A stretch of 64,000 nucleotides of DNA, taken from NCBI GenBank assembly GCA_003220535.1, contig QHSU01000078.1, positions 1-64,000 on the forward strand, written 5' to 3'. This stretch comes from Candidatus Rokuibacteriota bacterium (GTDB lineage Bacteria; Methylomirabilota; Methylomirabilia; Rokubacteriales; CSP1-6). Position 1 is the stretch's first letter, and the number at the start of each line of letters is the position of its first letter. This document shows positions 45,489 through 54,493 of this stretch, in pieces. The notes under the pieces are model-generated. The model did no database searches. It saw nothing but the letters and a program-made list of their open reading frames with translations, and was not told where the DNA came from. Position numbers and translations under genes: made by a program.

Positions 45489-46511
45489 CTACCCGCCCCG
45501 GGTATGCATCTCCAGGTGCGGGTCTTCGCGGAGGCGTCCGATCTGCACGAGTGGCGTGCGATCCCGAAGCCGCAGCCGCAGCTCGGCTCCGCGGTCCGCA
45601 CGCCGCCCCCACGCGCCGGCGATCAGCGTCTTCAATTCGTCCGCCGACGCTCCGCGGCGAAGCGGCTCCCGGAGGTCGATGCCGTGCTGGGCGTAGAGAC
45701 ACAGGTACCACATGCCGTCGGCCGTGAGCCGGCTACGATCGCAGCTCGCGCAGAACGGCTCGGTCGTCGACGAGATGATGCCGAAGACGGTGCCGTCGGC
45801 GAGCGCGTAACGGTCGGCCGGGGCCGTGCTCTCTTCGACGACCGGCTCGATCCGTCCATAGCGCCGGCCGAGCGCCTCGAGCATCTCGACGCGGCTCACG
45901 ACCTTGTCCATCGACCAGCGCGTCGCGCCCCCGACGTCCATGTACTCGATGAAGCGCACCTCCGCGGGGACGGTCTGGCCGTACTCGATCAGGTCGGCGA
46001 GCTCGTCCTCGTTGACGCCGCGCATGACGACCGTGTCGAGCTTCGTCCCCCGGAAGCCTGCCGGCGCCAGCGCGGCGATGCCCTCGAGGACCTGCGCGTG
46101 GTTGGCGCGCCGCGTGAGCGCGGTGAAGCGGTCCGGCCGGAGCGTGTCGAGGCTCACGGTGACGCGGTGGAGCCCGGCGGTGGCGAGCGAGCGGGCTTGC
46201 TCGCCGAGCAGGACCCCGTTGGTCGTCAGCGCGAGATCGCGCAGCCGCGGCTTGGCCGCCAGTAGCCGGATGAGCTCGGGGAGGTCACGCCGTAGGAGCG
46301 GCTCACCGCCGGTGAGCCGGATCTTGTCGACGCCGAGATCCATGAAGACATCGGCGAGCGCGCTCACCTCCTCGAAATGGAGGATCTGCTCGCGCGGCAG
46401 CCAGACGTACTCCTCCTCGGGCATGCAGTAGGCGCAGCGGAGATTGCACCGGTCGGTCACCGAGATCCGGAGGTTCCGGAGCGCACGCTGGTAGACGTCC
46501 TGGACGGCCAT
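45489..46511 (-). CDS. moaA: GTP 3',8-cyclase (molybdenum cofactor biosynthesis)
   Basis: A 340-residue radical SAM enzyme: N-terminal cluster ISVTDRCNLRCAYCMP (CxxxCxxC), the SAM motif LTGGEPLLRRDL, and a C-terminal cluster with FCASCDRSRLTADG. MoaA turns GTP into 3',8-cyclo-dihydro-GTP, the first step to molybdopterin. The canonical C-terminal GG is at the very end (HTRGG), which supports the assignment. It overlaps the TIGR03960 gene by one base (TGATG). No other moa gene is present. Confidence 0.95.
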   Translation of the reverse strand: MAVQDVYQRALRNLRISVTDRCNLRCAYCMPEEEYVWLPREQILHFEEVSALADVFMDLGVDKIRLTGGEPLLRRDLPELIRLLAAKPRLRDLALTTNGVLLGEQARSLATAGLHRVTVSLDTLRPDRFTALTRRANHAQVLEGIAALAPAGFRGTKLDTVVMRGVNEDELADLIEYGQTVPAEVRFIEYMDVGGATRWSMDKVVSRVEMLEALGRRYGRIEPVVEESTAPADRYALADGTVFGIISSTTEPFCASCDRSRLTADGMWYLCLYAQHGIDLREPLRRGASADELKTLIAGAWGRRADRGAELRLRLRDRTPLVQIGRLREDPHLEMHTRGG

Positions 46512-48214
46512 CAGGGTGCACCGGCGGCGACGGCGTCCTCGGCCCGGGCCCGCTCCCACTCGCGGAGCAGCCCGGCTTTCTTGACGCCCACGTCGAAGTG
46601 ATCCCAGGCCAGCCGCTCGTCCGGAGCGCGGGGGCGGGTCGTGTAGAACGCCGCGTCGCCCTCCCATTCGCGGAGCGCCCGGCGCCAGTCCCCGTCGTGG
46701 GCCGCCGCCAGGGCGAGAAAGTCCCCGACACGACGGTCGCCGCGCGCGAGGAGCGCCTGGAGCGCCGCCTCACGGGGGTTCTCGTGGAGCACACGCATGT
46801 TGGAGAAGCGGCGCGCGGCGCGCTTGATGATCTCCAGCTTCGTCTGCAGCGACTCGGCGCCGTCGAAGGGCGCCCACTGGAACGGCGTCCAGGGCTTTGG
46901 GACGAACGACGACACCGATAGCGTGAGACGGCCGAACGGCCGGCCCGACGGGTCGAGCACGCGCAGCCGCTCGAGCATCCGTCCGGCCAGCTCCGGAATC
47001 GCCTCGACGTCCTCGATCGTCTCGGTCGGCTGGCCGATCATGAAGTAGGTCTTGAGATTGGGGATGCCGTAGGCCCGGACGAGATCGCACGCCGTCATGA
47101 GCTGCTCGTCGGTGATCGGCTTGCGAACGCTGCGCCGGAGCCGCTCGGTGCCCGCTTCGGGCGCCATGGTGAGCGTGCGGTGTCCGCCGCGCGCCAGCGC
47201 CGCCACCAGATCTTCGGTCAGGCTGTCGGCGCGGAGCGACGAGATCGACAGCTCCATGCCGTTCTCCTCGACGATCTTGAGGAGGTCGCCGAGCCACGGA
47301 TAGTCCGACACGCACGCGCCGACGAGCCCGACCCGGCGCTCACCGCTCGCCGCCATCCGCGCGACGGTCTCGCGGAGCGTGTCCACGCTGCGGTGTCTCA
47401 CCGGACGGTAGACCTGCCCCTCGAGGCAGAAGCGGCAGCCGCGCCCGCAGCCCTTGCCCACCTCGAGGAGCGCCATGTGGCCGTACTCGGCGTGCGGCGT
47501 CTTCACCGCCGCGACTGTCTCGAAGGCGTTCACGTTCCGGAGGCGGCGCTTGGCGACGACCGAGGGTGCGCCGCCGCGCGCGACGACCTCGGCGATCGTC
47601 CCGTCGGCGGCGTACGCGATGTCGTACCGCCCGGGGACGTAGACGCCCTCGAGGGCCACGAGCGAGGCGAGGAAGCCCGCGCGGTCGCGATAGCCCTCGC
47701 GATAGGCGGCGATCAGCTCGACGACCAGCTCTTCGCCTTCCCCGACGACCACGAAGTCCATGAACGGCGCGATCGGCTCCGGGTTTGAGAAGGCGCAGAC
47801 GCCCCCCATGAGCACGAGCGGATCGTGAGCGCGCCGCGCGGCGGCCCGCAGCGGGATCCCCGCCATCGCGAGCAGCCGCAGCACGTTGATGTAGTCGCCC
47901 TCGTACGTCACCGAAAAACCCACGAGGTGGAAGTCCGTGAGCGGTCGGAGCGACTCCAGCGAGAAGGGCGGGGTCGCGGACCGGCGCATCTCCTCCAGAT
48001 CCTGAGATTCGGGCACGAACACACGCTCGCAGACGACGTCGGGAATCGCGTTGAGGTGGCGGTAGATGGTCTGGAAGCCGAGGTTCGACATACCGACGGC
48101 GTAGGTGTTGGGATAGACCAGGGCGACGGAGATCTTCCCGCCCCAGTCCTTCCGCACGGTGCCCTGCTCCGCGTCGAGCAGAACCTGGGATTTCTTCTTC
48201 AACGACCAGGACAT
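46511..48214 (-). CDS. B12-binding radical SAM protein, TIGR03960 family
   Basis: A 567-residue protein: a cobalamin-binding-like N-terminal domain (about 25-180, with PNTYAVGMSNLGFQTIYRHL) followed by a radical SAM domain, GKGCGRGCRFCLEGQVYRP carrying CxxxCxxC, and AGTERLRRSVRKPITDEQL plus TYFMIGQPTETIEDV. TIGR03960 proteins often pair with a TIGR03936 partner; that partner is absent here. The role is unknown, with tRNA/rRNA or other methylthiolation-type chemistry possible. TACACT lies 6 nt upstream of ATG 48214 and there is no Shine-Dalgarno. Confidence 0.88.
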   Translation of the reverse strand: MSWSLKKKSQVLLDAEQGTVRKDWGGKISVALVYPNTYAVGMSNLGFQTIYRHLNAIPDVVCERVFVPESQDLEEMRRSATPPFSLESLRPLTDFHLVGFSVTYEGDYINVLRLLAMAGIPLRAAARRAHDPLVLMGGVCAFSNPEPIAPFMDFVVVGEGEELVVELIAAYREGYRDRAGFLASLVALEGVYVPGRYDIAYAADGTIAEVVARGGAPSVVAKRRLRNVNAFETVAAVKTPHAEYGHMALLEVGKGCGRGCRFCLEGQVYRPVRHRSVDTLRETVARMAASGERRVGLVGACVSDYPWLGDLLKIVEENGMELSISSLRADSLTEDLVAALARGGHRTLTMAPEAGTERLRRSVRKPITDEQLMTACDLVRAYGIPNLKTYFMIGQPTETIEDVEAIPELAGRMLERLRVLDPSGRPFGRLTLSVSSFVPKPWTPFQWAPFDGAESLQTKLEIIKRAARRFSNMRVLHENPREAALQALLARGDRRVGDFLALAAAHDGDWRRALREWEGDAAFYTTRPRAPDERLAWDHFDVGVKKAGLLREWERARAEDAVAAGAP

Positions 48215-48220
48215 CGCGTT

Positions 48221-48226
48221 AGTGTA
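48221..48226 (-). promoter_or_regulatory. -10-like element 6 nt before the TIGR03960 gene (leaderless candidate)
   Basis: Minus-strand TACACT, spacer AACGCG, then ATG at 48214. Confidence 0.35.
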
Positions 48227-48240
48227 CCACGCGGCGAAGG

Positions 48241-49650
48241 TCAGCCCTTGATCACGGCCAGCGGCCTGAATCGCGCGACGCGCGTCGAGATGCCGAATCG
48301 ATGGACGACGTCGACGACGTCCTGGACGTCCTTGTACGCCTCGGGCATCTCTTCGGCGAGCGCGTCGCGACCGGTGGCGCGCGCCAGGACGCCGCGCGCG
48401 CGGAGCTCCTCGCCGATCCGCCGGCCGCGCGCAGCCTTGACGGCGGCCGTGCGGCTCAGCAGCCGGCCGGCGCCGTGGCACGTGCTCCCGAAGGTCTCGC
48501 GCATCGCGACCTCGGTGCCGAGCAGCAGGTACGAGTAGCGCCCCATGTCGCCGGGAACGAGCACGGGCTGCCCCGGGAACGAGCGGGTCGCGCCCTTGCG
48601 ATGGACGATGAGGCGGCGTCGGGCGCCGTCGACGTCGTGGTCCTCCTCCTTGGCGATGTTGTGGGCGACGTCGTAGACGACGCTCAGATCGAGGTCGCGC
48701 GCTCCGACCCCGAGACATCGCTCGAAGACCTGGCGGGCCCACTGCGTGAGCACCTGACGGTTGGCGAAGGCGAAGTTCGCGGCGGCGCGCATCGCGCCGA
48801 AGTAGGCGCGCCCTTCGTCGGACTCCGCGGGGACGCACGCCAGCTGGCGATCGGGGACGCTGATGCCGTAGCGGCGGAGCGCCTTCCCGGCCACGTCGAG
48901 ATAGTCCGTGCACACCTGGTGGCCGAGGCCGCGCGAGCCGGTGTGGATCATGACCGTCAGCTGACCAAGGTACAGGCCAAGCGCCCGCGCGGCGGGCTCG
49001 TCGTAGACCACGTCGACGACCTGCACTTCGAGGAAGTGGTTGCCGGAGCCGAGCGTCCCGAGCTGACGCCGTCCGCGCTCGCGGGCGCGCGCCGAGACGG
49101 TCGACGGCATGGCGCCCGGGAGGCATCCGTCGGACTCGATCCGTTGCAGATCCTGGTCGACGCCGTAGCCCGCGGCCACGGCCCATGCGGCCCCACGCTC
49201 GAGGACGTCGTCGAGCGCCTTCGGCTCGAGCGACACCGCACCGCGCGACCCCACCCCGGTGGGGATCGTCGCGTAGAGCGCGTCGACGAGGGCCTCCATC
49301 CGGTCGGCGACCTCCGCGGCGGCCAGCGAGGCGCTGAGCAACCGGACGCCGCAGTTGATGTCGAAGCCGATCGCGCCGGGACTGACGACGCCCCGGTGAG
49401 CATCGGTGGCCACGACACCGCCGACCGGGAGCCCGTACCCCTGATGGAGATCGGGCATCGCCATCGCCGCCTTGACGATGCCCGGCAGCGTCGCGCCGTT
49501 GGCGACCTGCTCGAGCGAGGCGTCGCTCCCCATCGACGCGATGAGATGCTCGTCGGCCACGACGAGGCCGGGCACGCGCATGCCGCGGCTCGCGTCCTGC
49601 GGGATCCGCCAGAGATAGGGGCCCATTCGCTCGAGCCGGACGCGAGTCAC
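48241..49650 (-). CDS. rtcB: RNA-splicing ligase RtcB
   Basis: A 469-residue RtcB. Metal-site motifs MPDLHQGYGLPVGGV, GFDINCGVRLLSASL, LGSGNHFLEVQ and HTGSRGLGHQ are intact, as is the C-terminal GSTCHGAGRLLSRTAA with the guanylylated His, ending with PLAVIKG. It seals 2',3'-cyclic phosphate to 5'-OH RNA ends. GTG 49650 is preferred to ATG 49626 because the family aligns from VRLERMGPYLWRIP. It follows lgt by 8 nt. No rtcA or archease gene is nearby, so this could be a repair ligase. Confidence 0.95.
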   Translation of the reverse strand: MTRVRLERMGPYLWRIPQDASRGMRVPGLVVADEHLIASMGSDASLEQVANGATLPGIVKAAMAMPDLHQGYGLPVGGVVATDAHRGVVSPGAIGFDINCGVRLLSASLAAAEVADRMEALVDALYATIPTGVGSRGAVSLEPKALDDVLERGAAWAVAAGYGVDQDLQRIESDGCLPGAMPSTVSARARERGRRQLGTLGSGNHFLEVQVVDVVYDEPAARALGLYLGQLTVMIHTGSRGLGHQVCTDYLDVAGKALRRYGISVPDRQLACVPAESDEGRAYFGAMRAAANFAFANRQVLTQWARQVFERCLGVGARDLDLSVVYDVAHNIAKEEDHDVDGARRRLIVHRKGATRSFPGQPVLVPGDMGRYSYLLLGTEVAMRETFGSTCHGAGRLLSRTAAVKAARGRRIGEELRARGVLARATGRDALAEEMPEAYKDVQDVVDVVHRFGISTRVARFRPLAVIKG

Positions 49651-49658
49651 CCGTTCGT

Positions 49659-50492
49659 CTAGCCCGCGGCGAGCGAGCGGGCGCGGCGGCGCGTCCAGGC
49701 CATCCCGATCACCGCGACGAGCACACCAGCGACGCTCGCGAGCTGCGGCACGCGGAGGGGCCCGAGCCAGAAGCTGTCGAGGCGGAGGGCTTCGATGGCG
49801 AAACGGCCGACCGAGTAGAGCCCGATGTATGCGAAGAAGAGCGCCCCCGGGCGCGCCCGGAGCCGCGGGCGGAGCCACCCGACGAGCATCAGGAAGACGG
49901 CGAAATCCCAGAGTGACTCGTAGAGGAACGTCGGATGGAAGTACTCGTACTGGGCGTACCCGAGCGGACGATGCTCGGGCGAGATGTAGAGCTTCCACGG
50001 CAGATCGGTCGGACGCCCGAAGGCTTCCTCATTGAAGAAGTTCCCCCAGCGACCGATCGCCTGTCCGAGGACCATGTAGGGCCCGACGACGTCGAGCCCG
50101 CGCAGGATCGGGACATTCCACCGATGCGCGAGCCACACGCCGACCAGGGGCCCCACGATCAGCCCGCCGTGCATGGCGAGCCCGCCTTCCCAGACGGCGA
50201 TGATCTTCGACGGATACCGGCCGTAGTAGTCCCAGTTGAAGACGACCTCGTAGAGCCGCGCGCCCACGAGCCCGGCGAGGATCGCCCACTGCCCCACGCT
50301 GACGATGTCGTCGGCGGGCAAGCCTTCGCGTCGCGCCTGGCGGTGGCCGAGCACGAGCCCCACGACGATCGACGTGGCCATTAGAATCCCGTACCAGCGG
50401 ATCACGAGCGGGCCGAGCTGGTACGAGAAGACGACGATCGGGCCGAGCTGGAAGGCGATCGCGCCCGGTGAACTCAACGCGAGAGGCAGCAC
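49659..50492 (-). CDS. lgt: Prolipoprotein diacylglyceryl transferase
   Basis: A 277-residue membrane enzyme with about seven transmembrane segments. The Lgt signature GRWGNFFNEEAFGRPT and the HGGLIVGPLVG segment with the essential His are present. It attaches a diacylglyceryl group to the lipobox Cys of lipoproteins. GTG 50492 is the likely start. It overlaps nothing upstream: the region before it holds the broken endonuclease-like gene. Confidence 0.95.
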   Translation of the reverse strand: MLPLALSSPGAIAFQLGPIVVFSYQLGPLVIRWYGILMATSIVVGLVLGHRQARREGLPADDIVSVGQWAILAGLVGARLYEVVFNWDYYGRYPSKIIAVWEGGLAMHGGLIVGPLVGVWLAHRWNVPILRGLDVVGPYMVLGQAIGRWGNFFNEEAFGRPTDLPWKLYISPEHRPLGYAQYEYFHPTFLYESLWDFAVFLMLVGWLRPRLRARPGALFFAYIGLYSVGRFAIEALRLDSFWLGPLRVPQLASVAGVLVAVIGMAWTRRRARSLAAG

Positions 50493-50525
50493 ACACCGAA
50501 GGATAGCACGGGGGGCGGGGACGGA

Positions 50526-51111
50526 TTAACTACGGTTGTCTCCGACGATGCTGTCGAGCGTCGCGACGTCTGTACGTCGTGCGATCGAGATCGTGACTCG
50601 GTTGGCGCGTCGAGGGCGCACGCCGATGAGTCCGCAGGCCCAGACGAATAGCCGCAGGATGTCCTCCGAGTGATTCGTGAACGAGTAGGCAGGATAGTTG
50701 CGGCCCCCCACGATGCGCCGATGTCTGCAACCGTCTGACTCGATGCATCCCCGGAGAAACTCGGAGGGCTGCTGCTCCACGATGCTCCGCTGCCACGGTT
50801 CGAGGATGATTGGCCGCTGATGCTTCGGCCTGCGCCGTGCTGCGGGAAGAGCACCGACCAGGCGTTCGAGTAGGCATTGACGATCGTGACAGCACCACGG
50901 CGACGAAAGCCGACCGGGCGCCCGGGACGGAGAGCGGTGATCGCTTGGGCGACTCGCTCGATGACTCGACCCTGGCGCTGGTGCAACGAGACGTGGAAGC
51001 GGTATGTCCGCGGTGTACGTCAGATGTAGCCGTCGCCCAGGTACATCCCGAGCAGGTAACTGTACACCGCGAACTGCGCAGCCCGAAGGTCGGCGGGCGG
51101 CTGGAGGGAGG
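50526..51111 (-). pseudogene. Broken LAGLIDADG-type homing-endonuclease-like gene
   Basis: Minus-strand coding traces begin with YLLGMYLGDGYI, a LAGLIDADG-like motif, then a TGA at 51020-51022 interrupts the frame where a Ser is expected. The frame continues with RTPRTYRFHVSLHQ and AWSVLFPQHGAGR, shifts by one base near 50825, and resumes as KHQRPIILEPWQRSIVEQQP, FLRGCIESDGCRHRRIVGG (the second domain, with ESDG) and SIARRTDVATLDSIVG up to TAA at 50526. One nonsense and one frameshift mutation make it a pseudogene. It lies directly beside tRNA-Leu, which hints at mobility. Confidence 0.65.
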
Positions 51112-51112
51112 A

Positions 51113-51198
51113 TGGTAGGGGCGGCAGGAGTCGAACCTGCAAGTCCTTGCGGACAGAGGATTTTAAGTCCTCGGCGGTTGCCGTTTCGCCACGCCCCC
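51113..51198 (-). tRNA. tRNA-Leu (TAA anticodon)
   Basis: Cloverleaf with acceptor GGGGGCG / CGCCCCT, anticodon stem GAGGA / TCCTC around CTTAAAA (anticodon TAA), a long variable arm as expected for leucine, T-arm GCAGGTTCGACTCCTGC and an encoded CCA end (51113-51115). Confidence 0.93.
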
Positions 51199-51212
51199 AC
51201 ACGCCACGGGCC

Positions 51213-51584
51213 TCAGAGATTCTTGACCTTCTCGTTGACCTCGCGGATGCGCTTCTGCCGTTCCTCTTCCTCGACGAGGGCCTTGGCCTTGCGTTGCTTC
51301 TCGGCTTCCTCCTGGTCCTCCATGCTCTTGTTCGCGCCGCCGATCCACTTGTCGATGTACTGCACCCACGTCGGGAGATGCCCTTCGTCGGACTTGAACA
51401 CCAGGGCCTGGTGCATCATGCCGAGCCGTCGCGGATGACAGAGGACGGTGGACTCGGCCGGCTCCGAGAAAAGCCGGGACCATTCGCGCGACGGCGCCGC
51501 GCTGAGCTGGATGGTCCAGGTGAACTCCTCACCTTTGAGGTCGGTCGCCTTCGGTGGTCCCACCCGCTTGATGACCTCGGCCAT
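51213..51584 (-). CDS. Conserved hypothetical protein, helical C-terminus
   Basis: A 123-residue protein I do not recognise. The N-terminal 90 residues look alpha/beta (EFTWTIQLSAAPSREWSRLF, VLCHPRRLGMMHQALVF); the last 35 are a charged coiled-coil (EDQEEAEKQRKAKALVEEEE). There is no signal peptide. A GGAGA ribosome site precedes ATG 51584. It lies between tRNA-Cys and tRNA-Leu on the same strand, 14 nt before the latter, so all are probably on one transcript. Confidence 0.7.
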   Translation of the reverse strand: MAEVIKRVGPPKATDLKGEEFTWTIQLSAAPSREWSRLFSEPAESTVLCHPRRLGMMHQALVFKSDEGHLPTWVQYIDKWIGGANKSMEDQEEAEKQRKAKALVEEEERQKRIREVNEKVKNL

Positions 51585-51617
51585 GTCGACTCTCCGCGAA
51601 TCTCCTAGAGGTTGATG

Positions 51618-51671
51618 TGGTGCGCGCCGCAGGCCGTCGCGGAGCTGGGGCCACGCCGGCGAAGGCGCGAC
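51618..51671 (-). repeat. Palindromic intergenic repeat, copy D
   Basis: Minus-strand copy reading TCGCGCCTTCGCCGGCGTGG, then CCCCAGCTCCGCGACGGCCT and GCGGCGCGCACCAC. It is located between tRNA-Cys and the hypothetical gene, i.e. again between consecutive minus-strand units. Confidence 0.65.
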
Positions 51672-51680
51672 AACAAAATG

Positions 51681-51756
51681 TGGAGGCGGCGCGCGGATTC
51701 GAACCGCGGAGTAGAGGTTTTGCAGACCTCCGCCTTAGCCACTTGGCTACGCCGCC
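51681..51756 (-). tRNA. tRNA-Cys (GCA anticodon)
   Basis: Acceptor GGCGGCG / CGCCGCC, discriminator T typical for cysteine, anticodon loop CTGCAAA with GCA, T-arm GCGGTTCGAATCCGC and encoded CCA. Confidence 0.94.
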
Positions 51757-51789
51757 CCGATGGTGGGAGCAGATCGGTCGATGTAAGAC

Positions 51790-51864
<75 letters not shown>

Positions 51865-51889
51865 GCCACAGCCGCCGATGATATCACGA

Positions 51890-52888
51890 TCAGGGGGCAC
51901 TCGCCCGCAGAGCCTCGGCGGCGTCCTCGGGCGGGACCGGGTTGATGAAAAAGCCGCTGCCCCACTCGAAGCCGGCGACCCGTGTGAGCTTGGGAATGAC
52001 CTCGAGATGCCAGTGGAAGGACTCGAGCTGGCCCTCGCGGAAGGGCGCCGTGTGCAGCATGAAGTTGAAGGGCGGCTCACCGAGCACCCGGTTCATGCGG
52101 CGGAGGAACTCGCCGAGGATCCCGGCCACGCCACGCAGCTCCTCCTCGGTTGAATCCTCGAAGGCCGCCCGGTGGCGCCAGGGGAGGATCCACGTCTCGA
52201 ACGGGAACCGAGGTGCGAACGGCGCCACCGCCACGAACCCCTGAGCTTCCAGGATCATGCGCACGCCGGCCCGGCGCTCCTGCCGCACCATGTCGCACCA
52301 GACGCACCGCTCCTTCAAGCCGTAGTACTGGGCCGAGGCGGCGAGCTCCTCGGACACCATGATCGGGATGATCGGTGTCGCGATGAGCTGGGAGTGCGGG
52401 TGCTCGAGCGAGGCGCCGGCGGCCTCGCCGTGGTTCTTGAACACGAGGACGTAGGCGAAGCGCGGATCCTTCTTCAGATCGAGCATGCGCTCGCGGAAGG
52501 CGAGCAGCACGTCGGCGACGGTGTCGACCGGGAGTTCGGCGAGGGACGTGGCGTGCTGTGGGGACTCGATCACCACCTCGTGGGCGCCGACCCCGTTCAT
52601 CTTGTCGAAGAGGCCTTCCCCGGCCGGCTCGAGCTCGCCCTCGATCCTGAGCGCGGGAAACTTGTTCGCGACGACCCGATAGGTCCAGCCCGGGGTGTTC
52701 GGCTTCCCCTCGCGCGGCCGTCCGGCGAGAATTTCGGGCGGTGTTTGGTCCTCTCGGCCCTCGCAGAACGCGCAGGCGGTCGTGCGCGGTCGCACCGGCT
52801 CGGTGACGAAGTCGGACGGCCGCCGCGCTCGCTCCGTCGCGATGATGACCCAACGCCCCACGACGGGGTCCTTGCGCAACTCCGGCAT
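51890..52888 (-). CDS. galT: Galactose-1-phosphate uridylyltransferase
   Basis: A 332-residue HIT-superfamily nucleotidyl transferase: zinc cysteines in ACAFCEG, the active site in GASLEHPHSQLIATP (HPHSQ, the His being uridylylated), and FHWHLEVIPKL. It exchanges UMP between UDP-glucose and galactose-1-phosphate, or acts as a general hexose-1-phosphate nucleotidyl transferase. It is the last gene of the lipid/glycerol-phosphate unit and lies 4 nt after gpsA. Confidence 0.9.
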   Translation of the reverse strand: MPELRKDPVVGRWVIIATERARRPSDFVTEPVRPRTTACAFCEGREDQTPPEILAGRPREGKPNTPGWTYRVVANKFPALRIEGELEPAGEGLFDKMNGVGAHEVVIESPQHATSLAELPVDTVADVLLAFRERMLDLKKDPRFAYVLVFKNHGEAAGASLEHPHSQLIATPIIPIMVSEELAASAQYYGLKERCVWCDMVRQERRAGVRMILEAQGFVAVAPFAPRFPFETWILPWRHRAAFEDSTEEELRGVAGILGEFLRRMNRVLGEPPFNFMLHTAPFREGQLESFHWHLEVIPKLTRVAGFEWGSGFFINPVPPEDAAEALRASAP

Positions 52889-52892
52889 CGGG

Positions 52893-53882
52893 CTAGCGGT
52901 CCTCCCGCTTCACCGGTCGCTCGAGGAGCGAGGCCAGAGCGTCCGCCGGATGCTTCCCGTCGAAGAGCACGGCGCCGACCTCGTGGCAGATCGGCAGGCT
53001 CACGGTATGGCGACGCGCAAGGGCGAGCGCCGAGGCGACCGTGCGCGCGCCCTCGGCGATCATGCGCGTCTCGCGCTCGACCGACGCGGCGGTTCCTCCT
53101 TTGGCCAGGGCCATGCCGAGCTGGCGATTGCGCGAAAGGCTCCCCGTGCAGGTGAGCACGAGATCCCCCAGCCCGGCCAGACCCGCGAGCGTCCCGGAGA
53201 CCGCTCCCAGGGCGACCCCGAGGCGCGTCATCTCGGCGAGCCCGCGTGTGATGAGCGCCGCGCGCGCGTTCTCGCCGAGCCCGAGGCCGTCGGCGATGCC
53301 CGTCGCGATGGCCATGACGTTCTTCAGGGCCCCGCCCGTCTCGACGCCGATCACGTCGCGGTTCGCGTAGAGCCGGAACTCCCGTGTCCCGAGCCGACGC
53401 TGGAGCGCGGCGGCCAGGGTGTCGTCGCGCGAGGCGATCACGGCCGCAGTCGGACGCCCGAGCGCGACCTCGCGGGCGAAGGTCGGGCCCGACAACACGG
53501 CCACGCGCGCGGCGGGGAACGCCTCGACGATCACCTCGCTCATGCGCAGGTGGCGCTCCGGATCGAGCCCCTTCGTGGCGGACACGATGGGCACGTCTTC
53601 CGGGATGGGCGGGAGGGTCTTCAACGTCGCGGCGACGAACTCGGAGGGCACAACGATGATCACCATGGTGGCGCCGTGCAGGGCCTCGCCCGCGTCCGTC
53701 GTCGGTTCCACCGTGGCGGGCACGTCGAGGTCGGCGAGGTACCACGGGCTCCGGCGCCTGGTGCGGATCCCGTCGACGACCTCGGGCTCCCGCGCCCAGA
53801 GACGAACGGCCGCGCCGCTCCGCGCGGCGTGGATCGCCAGCGCCGTGCCCCAGCTTCCGCCGCCGATGATCGCGACGCTCAC
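52893..53882 (-). CDS. gpsA: Glycerol-3-phosphate dehydrogenase [NAD(P)+]
   Basis: A 329-residue GpsA: N-terminal Rossmann motif AIIGGGSWGTALAIHAA, VLSGPTFAREVALGRP, the catalytic Lys region ETGGALKNVMAIATGI and the motif GLGDLVLTCTGSLSRNRQ. It makes sn-glycerol-3-phosphate from dihydroxyacetone phosphate for membrane lipids. GTG 53882 overlaps the plsY stop (GTGA). Together with plsY and pgsA it forms a phospholipid-synthesis block. Confidence 0.95.
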   Translation of the reverse strand: MSVAIIGGGSWGTALAIHAARSGAAVRLWAREPEVVDGIRTRRRSPWYLADLDVPATVEPTTDAGEALHGATMVIIVVPSEFVAATLKTLPPIPEDVPIVSATKGLDPERHLRMSEVIVEAFPAARVAVLSGPTFAREVALGRPTAAVIASRDDTLAAALQRRLGTREFRLYANRDVIGVETGGALKNVMAIATGIADGLGLGENARAALITRGLAEMTRLGVALGAVSGTLAGLAGLGDLVLTCTGSLSRNRQLGMALAKGGTAASVERETRMIAEGARTVASALALARRHTVSLPICHEVGAVLFDGKHPADALASLLERPVKREDR

Positions 53883-54493
53883 GGCGAGGTGCGTCGTTGT
53901 CCCAGCTTCGGCTCGTGGCCGCCGAGCAGGCGGGCGATGTTCGTGTGGTGACGCGCGATCACGATCGCCGCGATGGCGAACGCGGCGAGCACGAACGGCC
54001 GGGGGGCGCCGAGGAGCAGGGCGCCGAGCGGCACGCACGCGGCGGCGAGCATGGAGCCCAGCGAGACGTACCGGAAGCTCATCGTGACGACCAGCCACAG
54101 GACGGCAGCCGGCACCACGGCCAGCGGCACGATGCGCAGGAGCGCCCCGAGCCCCGTGGCGACGCCCTTGCCGCCCCGGAAGCCGAGGAAGACGGACCAG
54201 CAGTTGCCGAGAACCGCGGCGACGGCCGAGGCCGCCGCCACGCCCGGATCGGCGCCCGACGCGCCGGCGCCCAGCGCCGCGCCGAGCACGACCGCCAGGT
54301 AGCCCTTGCCGATGTCGCCGCCGAGCGTGACGAACGCCGGGAGACGCCCGACCGTCCGCAGCACGTTGGCGGCGCCGATGTTGCCGCTGCCGTGACGCCG
54401 GATGTCGGCGACGCCGAAGGCACGGCCCACGAGATAGCCGATCGGCACCGCGCCGATCAGGTACGCGGCGACGATTCCGATGGTCGCGCTCAC
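53879..54493 (-). CDS. plsY: Glycerol-3-phosphate acyltransferase PlsY
   Basis: A 204-residue membrane protein with about five transmembrane segments. The three PlsY motifs are seen: HGSGNIGAANVLRTVG, FRGGKGVATGLG and HHTNIARLLGGHEPKLG. It transfers acyl groups from acyl-phosphate to glycerol-3-phosphate, the next step after GpsA. GTG 54493 overlaps pgsA (GTGA). Confidence 0.95.
   Translation of the reverse strand: MSATIGIVAAYLIGAVPIGYLVGRAFGVADIRRHGSGNIGAANVLRTVGRLPAFVTLGGDIGKGYLAVVLGAALGAGASGADPGVAAASAVAAVLGNCWSVFLGFRGGKGVATGLGALLRIVPLAVVPAAVLWLVVTMSFRYVSLGSMLAAACVPLGALLLGAPRPFVLAAFAIAAIVIARHHTNIARLLGGHEPKLGQRRTSP

Noticed and set aside
51020..51022. In-frame TGA in the LAGLIDADG-like gene as a third selenocysteine codon
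   Set aside because: It replaces an expected Ser, not a Cys, no matching hairpin was seen, and a frameshift further on shows the gene is simply broken.
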